Origin: Fremontodendron californicum
Taxonomy: Eukaryota; Streptophyta; Magnoliopsida; Malvales; Malvaceae
DNA length: 64,000 nucleotides
Direction: 5' to 3'
Assembly (NCBI GenBank): GCA_030761205.1
Contig: JAULJL010000003.1
Span: forward strand, 2,914,001 to 2,978,000
The translations under genes and the position numbers were made by a program. The notes below the pieces were generated by a model. The model saw only the letters and a program-made list of their open reading frames with translations, did not search any database and had not been told where the DNA came from. Below, piece by piece: positions 23,687 to 33,589 of this stretch; the first letter of the stretch is position 1, and every line of letters begins with the position of its first letter.

Positions 23687-25182
23687 GATTTTATTGACGC
23701 GTGTCTTAATAATATTTTTTAAAATTATTAAATATAATAATATTTTTAATTAATACATTAAAAAAAATGAATAAAGTTATTAATTTTTACATTTAATATA
23801 ATGTTATTATTATAAATAGTATATTAACTAACTTTAAAGAATGCCCTAAGGATATTCTTTAACAAAACTCTTTTTTCAAATAAAATTTCAGTCGTTTATA
23901 TATGAATTTTATTAATAAATATTCTTAAATTACTATTTAAAGTTAATTAATATAAGATTTTATTAACGAGTGTTCTAAGGGTATTTTTTAAAATTATTAA
24001 ATATAATAATATCTTTAATCAATGAATTGAAAATAATGAATAAAATTATCAATTTTTGCATTTAATAAAATTTTATTACTATAAATAGTATTTGAATTTT
24101 GCTAAAAAATAACAAGTGCTCTAAGGACACTCTTTAAGGTTACTAAATATAGTAATATCTTCAATCAATGCATTAAAAATAATTAATAAAATTATCAATT
24201 GTTATATTTAATGTAATATTATTACTATAAATAATATATTAACTAATTTTAATCAGTATTTTAAAAGCATTCGTTAGTAAAATTCATAATATATTAACTA
24301 ACTTTAAAAAATTATTTAAGTGCATTCATTACAAAATCTATTAATATATTATTTATTATAATATTATTATATTAAATATAATAATTTGATAATTTTATTT
24401 ATTAATTTTAATATATTAAAGTAAAAATATTATTATAATATAAATAATCTTAAAAGTACTATATTTTTAACATTTTTATATATTTATTTACATATTTGTT
24501 AGTTTACCGAAAAAATATGTTCGTTGACTGATTGAAGGTGACACATGGATGACACACCTGATATGACAGTCCTGGGCCAGATAGCGGGACCCGCTGATGT
24601 CATTATCTGAAACTCTGGCGTCTCATAAGTGTAATGTAGTAATTTCCCTCTGATTCTTTTGCAAAAGGGGAGGTGGTGATAGCTAGAGTACGATCTAAGT
24701 TTGGAGCGGATGTAATGCCATCTAAGAAATGTAACCATACGATTTGATGGCAGTATCTTAGCCGTCGATCTGAAGAAAAATCTATGGTGTCAATATATTT
24801 TGAATTTGAGTTTTGCGAAGGAGTGCATATGGAGAATTTTTAAAGTTGAGTTAATATATTATTTATTATAAAAATATTATGTTAAGGGTTTTATTAATGA
24901 GTGTTTTTAGAATTTTTAAGGTTAATTAATATATTATTTATAGTAATAATATTTTATTAAATGTAAAAGTTGATAAATTTATTTATTATTTTTAATGTAT
25001 TGATTAAAAATATTATTATATTTAGTAACTTTAAAAAAATGTCCTTAGAGCACTAGTTAGCAAAATTCTTATATTAAATATAAAAATTGATAACTTTATT
25101 AATTATTTTTAATGTATTGAATGAAAATATTATTATATATAGTAATTTTAAAGAATGACCTTAAGATACTCGTTAGTAAAAT
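23687..25182. mobile_element. Nest of family-B MITEs
   Basis: At least five copies or fragments are visible: 23687-23870, 23956-24093 (right half cut by the next), 24094-24285, 24886-25067 and a right half at 25068-25182. Ends resemble GAATTTTGCTAACGAGTG and its complement. Interiors share words such as AATATTATTATATTTAGTAA in either orientation. A 24.50-24.79 kb island of ordinary composition lies between the third and fourth copies. Confidence 0.75.
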
Positions 25183-25209
25183 TATTTAAATTTTGTTAAT
25201 TATTGTCAA

Positions 25210-25780
25210 TTAGAGTTGTTCATGAGTCGGGTCGGGTCGGGTTTAGATAGGGTGTCAACAATATATTTATTTGTCCAAGCCCTACCCAGCCCGAAATATG
25301 GATCTCAAATTCTGTCTAAGCCTGCCCATATTTGTAAATTGGTAGTCCAAACCCGCTTAGACCCACCTATATTATTTTTATAAAAAAATTAAACAAATAT
25401 TTTTTTATTTAATTTTAGTAATTTTATTTAATTTTTTCATTTTATTAAGTTCTAAAATATTGATAACTTGACATATTTTTAATATTTACACTATAATATT
25501 ATATATTTATTTTTGATATGGTATAAATTACATAATATATAAAATATAAAAATAATATATTATATAAATAAAAAAACGGGTCGGACCCATTTTATAAATA
25601 TAATATACTCCGTCTCTCTTTGACTTCAACAATCAAGATCAGAGCCTAAATTTATTTTTTAAATGGGCTTATTTTTTTTTATCAAAACTCATATTTTCAA
25701 GCTTAATAATTTTATTCAAATTTTTAAAAATATAAATAGATTTTTAAATTTAAACAAATAATTCGATTTTTAAACAGATT
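25210..25780. mobile_element. Family-E element with 9 bp target duplication
   Basis: It starts TTAGAGTTGTTCATGAGTCG, followed by a GGGTC triplet repeat. It ends in CGATTTTTAAACAGATT, a degenerate inverse of the left end. The exact 9 bp direct repeat TATTGTCAA flanks it (25201-25209 and 25781-25789), as for Mutator-like non-autonomous elements. No coding capacity. Confidence 0.7.
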
Positions 25781-25974
25781 TATTGTCAAGCCATTATTTT
25801 GTTTTTTAGTTCCTCTTTTTATCAGATGGCTCATATCCTAATGCTACATCATGGCGGGCCGTTCAAGCAATCAGATCAGGACTGTACACGTGGAAGATTG
25901 GGTGTACTTAGGTTGTGGAGTTGGATATCCATGGCATGGCAGGGCAGGCCTGTTTTCTGTTAGGTTTTAACTTT

Positions 25975-26159
25975 GAATTTTGCTAAAAAGTGTCCTAAGA
26001 GCACTTTTTAAAGTTACTATATATGGTAATATTTTCATTCAATGTATTGAAAATGATAAATAAAATTATCAGCTTTTGTATTTAATACAATATTTTTACT
26101 ATAAATAGCATATTAACTAATTTTAATGAGTGCCCTTAAGGCACTCGTTAGCAAAACCC
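25975..26159. mobile_element. Family-B MITE with exact 10 bp target duplication
   Basis: The left end is GAATTTTGCTAAAAAGTGTC. The right end, inverted, is GGGTTTTGCTAACGAGTGCC. TTTTAACTTT flanks the element on both sides (25965-25974 and 26160-26169). It is the clearest copy of the family, 185 bp long. Confidence 0.8.
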
Positions 26160-26169
26160 TTTTAACTTT

Positions 26170-29100
26170 TAACCATACAAAAATATGAGGACTAAGTAGG
26201 GGGCATGGATAATTGATGATAGGTCATTGCCCATTGGAGCAATAATTTAGGGTACCCCATTTCTCCAAGATATCTGAAGTACATACAGTTTTGTCTTGTC
26301 TAGAAAATCACCTTGATTGTTCATAGTTAAAAAAAATTTGGAAGTTTTACTTTTTACAGCTAGCATATTTAATATTTCTGGATCAATATAGTTGGAATAA
26401 AATTCATACACGATCTATTAATTTTTATTTATAATTTTTAAAAATTATATTTATCATTCATTATTTTTATTCATAACCTTACTTTTGATTAACATTTTAT
26501 TTTCATTCATAATTTTTTAAACATTTCATATATTAATATTTACGATTTTTTAAATTTTTTTTTTTAAGTTACGAAATATTCAAGTAATTATTAATTGTCA
26601 AGTCATCTTACACAATGATTTGACAATACTCATAAAAAAGTCAATATTATGTGGGTCAATTATTTTTTGTGTTTAAAAAAAATAACACATTGTTTTTATT
26701 TGAATAAAAATTATTTTTTTATGTAAAAAAAAAAGGAGAAAATATAAAAAATGATGAATTGTTTAATAATTTGAAGAAGTTGAAAAATTATATTCAAAAA
26801 CTAGTTTTGAAGACATCAAGTTATACAATTTTTAAAAAATAACTTTTTATGTTACATATATTTCATATATAATATATTTTTTGAAATAAAATTTATTTTT
26901 TTGTAAAAATAATAAAGAAATTTGAGAAAAAAATACGAATATTTTTTCCAACAATTTGGGATTTGGGGACATTTTTTACTTTTAGGTTGGAAGAATCTTG
27001 TTACTATTTTGAATTTTTTATCTAAAAATTTGGGATTGCGGAAAACTTTTTACTTTTAGATTTGTTGTTTTGTTAGGATCGAACGAAGGATGGGGAAGCA
27101 ATCTGGGTTGTTCTATGATTGTTATTGTTTCTTGTTTTTCAATTTAATTATTATTTTATTATAATTAAGTATAACTGATTTTAAAATTTTAAGTTTGAAA
27201 ATTTAATTGATTAATTTCATAATGCTTTAAAGTTATTCATGACATGTCACATCATCAAATCATGTGAGATGTATTGTTTAGGAATTGAGAGTTAATGAAA
27301 TCGTCAGTCACGTGGTGACTGTTATTGGTTCGTTAAAATCAGATTAATTTGATTAAAAAATATAAAATTGAGAATCTAATTGATTTTAATAAAAAATAGA
27401 GCCAAAATAACATATTTTATATAATTATAGTTAATTTTAGCATTATGCCTTTCTAATTCAACTTTTTCTATTAAAATATAAAATATGGGGTTTAATTTCT
27501 TTTTGTTAAGCAAAAGAGAGACGGAGAAAAATAAGGCATGTCAGGGATCCAAAATCAAGTAGAGTGCAAATAATGGTCAACAACATGAGTCGTCCTTAGA
27601 TATGCTTATAGATTGTGCTGTAATTCAGAATTTTTTTTATTTAATTTTGGTTTTGAATGAATTTGCGTCAATCCATTGATTTATTTTATTATTTAAATAT
27701 TAATATAAAAATTTATTTTTATAATTAAATTTAAATATTTTTTTATTATATAAAAAATAATTCAAATCGAATTAAATCGATTTAAAATAAAATAAATTTT
27801 ATTCAAATTCAATCTAATACGATTTATAAGCCGGTCTAATCGTCATCACCTAAGTGGATTGTCATATAGAAAAAGCCGTGGCAGCAGGTAGGCACCCGTC
27901 TCTCTCTCTCTCTCTCTCTCAGCCCCTCCTTTCCCTTCTCATTAGTTTTGGCAACTATTTTGGTGGGCTCCAATTCTCTTCTTCTTCTTTTGATAACTCT
28001 CTTTAATTTCTGGTTTAAAATAGCTCAATCATGATGCATAGGAAGAAAGTGCCACTAAATTAATTAATTAATAATTCTAATATAAGTTGATTATCTTTCC
28101 ACAGGCGGTAGCCTTCAAGGGGAGGTAACTTTTACATAAGCTTATTAACCTTTGCATGAATCTCCACTAAAGAGATAAGTAATAAGAAGAAAATCGAAAT
28201 TTAATTCAATTAATTTATATAATTATTTTTAAGAATTGATATTAAATAAATTTAAAATTCGAATTTTAAAACTGAAAAAAAAAAATCGACTCCTCCCGCT
28301 TTTAAACATTCTCACCACATTGAAATTTCATTTCAGACCAAACCTTCACTAATGTTAAAAAGAGCTAGATGAAATTTCGAGTGCGTATGAATTCCATAGC
28401 ACCCCAGTGCGATGGAATCTATTCTTTTTGTTATTTTTCAAGAGCAATTGTACCGATAGGTGTATTTGGATACATCTCTGTTGCAATTAAAATTTTATTG
28501 GCCCTCCAATTTTTTACAGGAGGGTTGAGGGTCCAATTAGCAACTGGACCCTCCAGTGAAGAATAAAATATCAATTTTGTTATTTTTAATGATTTTTATT
28601 ATTTTATTTATTTTTTGTTTAAAAATTTTAAATTATTTCATACTTATTTCATTAATTTATTTTTTAAAAAATTAAATAGTTAGCAATTTAATATAATAAA
28701 TAAATTTATATACTTATATAATTAGTTAATTAATTAAAATTTAAATAAATATATAAAATAATATATGTTAAATTTTAAATATAATAAAAATATATAAAGA
28801 TAATTTTATATATTTTACTCCCCTCCATTATTTGTCCTTTTTTTTATATAAAATTTTATTCAATTTTTTAGAATATTTAAATTATTTTTTTTAATTTTTA
28901 GTTTTTTAATTATTTATTTTTTTAACATAAATATATTTTTAATAATTATTTAACATAAATATAAATTTAATATATATTTTATTATTTAATATAAATATAA
29001 TTTTAATTATTTTTAATTATTTATTATATATACATATTTTAATCTAATATATTTAATAATTTTATTTTTATATTATAATTTGCTTTACTACCACCTTTTA

Positions 29101-30400
29101 TACGTTTACGTTTGAATCCAAACATATATTTTTATTTTAATCTCACTGTTACAAAATCTAATATTACCGTCATCGCTCATGGACTCCCAACTAGAGCTTC
29201 GGTGCGGTGGGAAGTGCCCAACTTGTTTTACTGAATTGGGCCTAAGTTTGTTCGTTTAATCTTCCTCATCCTACGACCCTCATTGTTAACAATATGCTAG
29301 CTAGCCTTGGGGTTAGGGGAGGGGGGGAAGAACAGGAAAAAAAAAAAAAAAAAGAGTATAGGCCTTTGCGGATCAAGATGAAGAACAGAATTTGTTGGCC
29401 CAAGTTTTCTTGTGTTGATCCAGTGACGAAGAAAATCGTGTAGGCTTCGATGATCCAATATATATATGGAGCAACAAACTTCATCAACCGTACTTTTTAT
29501 TTTCTTTAGTGGAGCATATATTACATTCTTTTGAAGGCCGAATCATTTTTTCTTGTCATAGTCCTCACAAATCACAGCTAGCTAGCAAGTAGTAACTCTA
29601 TGTAGACTAAGCTTCTTCTACTAAAATGGGCCTAATCGACCTCGTCCATGGAAACTCAATATGACTTAATGAAGCCCATTTGTTTATTCCTCGACTCCAA
29701 TTAAATTTAATAATATATGTATTCGTGTTGTATTTATATATTTTATTTGTCATAATCGTATTTAAAATATGGATTATTATCTTATACAATGACGATGAAT
29801 TTTTTTAACTCCACAAGCGGAGCTTACACGCTTCCGTAACTTTTTATACGATTTATATTTTTTTAATTCGATCGTTATATTTCGTGTTCTATTCGCGTAG
29901 ATCATGCACGTCGAGTTTCGAGTAAATTGAAAATGCTTAACAATTTGTTCCGATATAAAAAAAACTTTCAGCCGTTAAATATATATTGAAAAAGACAGTA
30001 TTCTAGATCGATATGATAGAGATATCGGATCGATTCGAAACTTTACGTGCGCGACGAATACGATTATATTATTAAATCCAACGGTCAATAAAAATCCAAA
30101 CTTTAATTGCACCATTCGAAATCCATTGTCAGTGTACAACATAATAATCCTTTAACATATTATATACTTATATAAATTTTGATACGTTAATAATTCATAT
30201 TATATAAATTTTGACACATTTATATATTCGTATTATTTATTTTTATTGTATAATCATAATATGTCTAAAATTATTAAATCTAGTATCATGCTTAAATATC
30301 TATGCCACCTACGTGGCAAAAGTTGAGGCATGAAAAAGATTTTGAGTGACAAGTGGGCTCCACAATACGACTATCAACGGCTGAAAGATAATCCCTTAGG
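26170..30400. other. Gene-free AT-rich DNA upstream of HSFA2
   Basis: Mostly A/T-rich with a (TC)n run at 27899-27920. 28362-28566 is a block of ordinary composition whose short frame is not convincing. 29815-30130 is unusually rich in CG dinucleotides. I found no supported gene. Confidence 0.55.
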
Positions 30401-30403
30401 CTT

Positions 30404-30566
30404 TTGACTTTTGACTCCCTATTTGTTCATTTGTAAAAGGAGTCTGGAAAATGGAGAAGTTTCCAGAACTTTTGCTCTTGACAAATGGCAGAAACTTCTT
30501 ACAAACTTTGGAAAAAAAAGCTGACACATAAACTCTCTAGAACCTTCTTTTCCACTGCCCTATATT
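30404..30566 (+). promoter_or_regulatory. HSFA2 core promoter: heat-shock elements, W boxes, TATA
   Basis: A perfect three-unit heat-shock element lies at 30455-30469 (GAAGTTTCCAGAA). Further GAAnnTTC pairs lie at 30491-30498 and 30540-30547. Two TTGAC W-box cores are at 30404 and 30411. TATATT at 30561 is a likely TATA box, about 180 bp before the ATG. The 5' leader between has no upstream ATG. Confidence 0.75.
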
Positions 30567-30744
30567 ATCACTTCTCTATCTCATCCACCTGACATCCAGC
30601 AAACATTGTAATCTCAGAACACTTCCCCCAACATTCTCCGTTCCTTGTTCCTACAACAACTGAAACTTAGGACAGAACTTCGAAACAACTATAGATTCGA
30701 CAACATTTTTCCGAACGACATTAGTGAAGAGCAAGAAACAAGAA

Positions 30745-32452
30745 ATGGAAGGACTGGTAATAAAAGAAGAAGAAACGGTGGCGTTTGCATCAAGAACTGC
30801 AGGGTTATCTTCATCATCTTCTTCTTCTTCTTTGTCTTCGAATGTTACTCCACAGCCAATGGAAGGGCTTAACGAGGTTGGTCCACCGCCGTTCTTGAAC
30901 AAGACTTTTGAAATGGTAGAAGATCCTTCGACGGACTCGGTGGTTTCATGGAGTAAAGCTCGTAACAGCTTCGTTGTTTGGGATTCTCATAAGTTCTCGA
31001 CTACTCTGCTTCCTAGGTACTTCAAGCACAGTAACTTCTCCAGCTTCATTCGCCAGCTCAATACATATGTAAGTAATCCACTTAAAAATGTTGTCTTCGT
31101 TTTAGTTTTGTTAACGCATTTTGTAGAATTTTACTTTGGGTTGTCGTTGTTTTGATTTTTTTTTTCCTGTCTAAAATCACTTTCCACTTTAGTTGAAAAT
31201 AGTCTTAGTAGTATCATTAGCACTCATTTTGGCTTTTTTACTGTTCGTTTCATGAATTAATGCTGCTGTGATGAAGAATTGATCTTTTTTTTTTCTTTCA
31301 TTCAATGTTGAAACAATCTAGGCTTTCTCATAAGCACTATGTCTGCAAATGAGTTTCTGTAATTTGTGGTGATATTTTTCTTTAAAGTTTGTAAAACTAA
31401 GTTTCAATAACAATCTTCTCTCTTTGGTTTTGTTAGATATATTTTATTTTATTTACAGACTAACTTTCTCACTCTTATTGTTCCTAGTTTCCCAATTAAG
31501 TTTGACATTCTTTGTTAATTCTATGTAAATTTATAGTTTGGAGGATTACTGTTAATTCATTTCTCTCTCTGTGTCTTGGTGATCAATTTTTAGTCTGATA
31601 TATTTCAACATATACTAATCACTTTATTGCTGAAATCTTCTAATGCAGGGTTTTAGAAAAATTGATCCAGACCGTTGGGAGTTTGCCAATGAAGGATTTC
31701 TGGGAGGGCAAAAGCAGCTATTGAAAACGATCAAGAGGAGAAGAAATATCTCGCAAAGTTCGCAACAGCAAGGCGAAAGAGCTTGTGTTGAGTTAGGACA
31801 ATTTGGACTAGATGAAGAGCTTGAGAGATTAAAGAGAGATCGTAGTGTGTTACTAGCTGAAATTGTGCGACTAAAGCAGCAACAGCAGCATTCAAGAGAC
31901 CAAATTGTTGCAATGGAGGATAGGCTACAAAGCACGGAGAGGAAGCAGCAGCAGATAATGACATTCCTAGCCAAGGCTCTTCGCAACCCAAATTTTATCC
32001 AGCAATTTGCACACAAAAGACAGATGCAAGGTGTTGAAATTGGGAGAAAACGGAGACTAACAGCTAGCCCGAGCGTAGAGAATTTGGAAGAAGCAATTCC
32101 TGTGGTAGTAGTTGATAATGATCAAGTTGTTGATTACACGAATGAGGAGCAAGAAAAATTGGCAACCATAGAGTCTGAGATAGAGTCATTTTTCACTTTT
32201 GCCTTGGACAATGAATCAAGCTGTGAAATCAAGGATCCTATAGCAAGTCCTAATCTGGGTGTTAACGAGACAATATGGGAGGAGTTAATCAGTGAAGACC
32301 TAATAGCTGGTGAACCAGAGGAGGAAATTGTGGTGGATGATCAGGCTGAAGCTGATGTTGAGGTTGAGGATTTAGCTTTAAACCCAGCAGATTGGGGTGA
32401 TGATTTGCAGGAACTTGTCGATCAGATGGATTATCTCAGGTCAAAGCCATGA
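30745..32452 (+). CDS. HSFA2: Heat stress transcription factor A2
   Basis: Heat-inducible nuclear activator that sustains acquired thermotolerance. Exons 30745-31068 and 31649-32452 give 375 aa; the Arabidopsis protein, from memory, has about 345. ATG 30745 fits the family N-terminus. Order of parts: a serine run (residues about 22-32), the winged-helix DNA-binding domain (PPPFLNKTFEMVEDP to IKRRRN), split by the conserved intron after LNTY, the HR-A/B coiled coil with the class-A extension (about 145-215), the nuclear-localisation GRKRR, an AHA-type activator stretch (ETIWEELIS) and a C-terminal leucine-rich nuclear export-like end (LQELVDQMDYL). Heat-shock elements in the promoter predict HsfA1 and self regulation. 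The 580 bp intron is where heat-dependent alternative splicing occurs in Arabidopsis. The next gene is a MAX1 pseudogene, as in Arabidopsis order. Confidence 0.96.
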
Positions 32453-32608
32453 CCAAACACATTAATGGAATATAAGATATTGTTGTTTTTAGGCTTCAGT
32501 TGGTCTATGTGACACCATTCCTTGTCTTCTTAAACTGGTATGTTCATGAATCTTAGCTTGTTGTTCATGTTGCTTCTGTATTTTGTTTGTGACTGACTAA
32601 GAGGAGTA

Positions 32609-32676
32609 TATGATTTCTCATATAGCAGGGAATGGTGAAAGTTATGATTTCTCATATAGCAGGGAATAGTGAAAGT
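32609..32676. repeat. 34 bp tandem duplication in the HSFA2 3' region
   Basis: Two copies of a 34 bp unit (32609-32642 and 32643-32676), starting TATGATTTCTCATATAGCAG, differ at about one base. Confidence 0.9.
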
Positions 32677-32732
32677 TGCTAAGGGGCTACCAGATGTTAC
32701 TCTTATTCTGTATCCTTTTATTGATGATAATT

Positions 32733-32888
32733 TATCTAGTCCTTTTATTTCCTTTTGATTATTTTTAATGCACTTTGGATTTTGATTTATTATATTTGAT
32801 TGTTTCTTGTTATCTAGTCCTTTTATTTCCTTTTGATTATTTTTAATGCACTTTGGATTTTGATTTATTATATTTGATTGTTTCTTGT
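32733..32888. repeat. 78 bp tandem duplication in the HSFA2 3' region
   Basis: Two virtually identical 78 bp units (32733-32810 and 32811-32888), starting TATCTAGTCCTTTTATTTCC. The near identity suggests a recent event. Confidence 0.93.
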
Positions 32889-33589
32889 GTCATAATTTTG
32901 CAGGCAACTTACTGTCAGAGATTTTATGAGTAACCTTTTCAAGACATGAATATTCCACAAAACTTCTAGTTCAAGATTTTCGATCTCTACTGCTTATATA
33001 TGTTTTGTCTAATGTTCTTTCAATTTCTTTGTTAAATTCTTATTAACTTTTGTTCATGCAAATATGAGTTTTAGTTCATTACTGTAAGGATTGAATTCTT
33101 TAAAAGTGGTGTGATGTCAACAGATGGATGTGTCAAGCCAAATAAACTCCAAAGGTCTGAACCTGATTGAACTGTGCATGATTTTAAAACCATTATGAAG
33201 TTTGAAAATCTAAATGAAGGTCCCATTTAAGTGGACTAACGAATCCATTGGAAAGCTTCAAAGCTTATGTAATGCTGGGCATCAGAAAGAGCATACAATG
33301 CTATTTTGCTGTCAATCGACTGGTTTAATTGGTAGGACTAAATACAAAGGACCATAACATACACAATAATCACAATTTTCTTTTATTCACTATCGAATCC
33401 AATATAAAATTAACAGATACAAATAAATCAATGGATTATCTAATTTCACCAAAATAATCATTCAAATACTGACAAAGACCAAATGCCAGAAAGATGCTTT
33501 GTTAAATCCCACTCTCCATTACCAACTTTAATAATCTAGACCCCTCCCTCTTTGCAAGAGCTAAACTGCATCTGTCAGAGTAAAAGGAA

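Larger units (their letters stand above)
32453..33589. other. HSFA2 3' flank and MAX1 pseudogene upstream region
   Basis: It contains two small tandem duplications (listed separately). The rest shows no gene. Confidence 0.6.

Noticed and set aside
28369..28566. 65-codon frame with a hydrophobic stretch, possibly organellar insertion
   Set aside because: No match to any plastid or mitochondrial gene I know. The block may be part of another dispersed element (GGAGGGTCCAATTAGC words) but has no clear ends.
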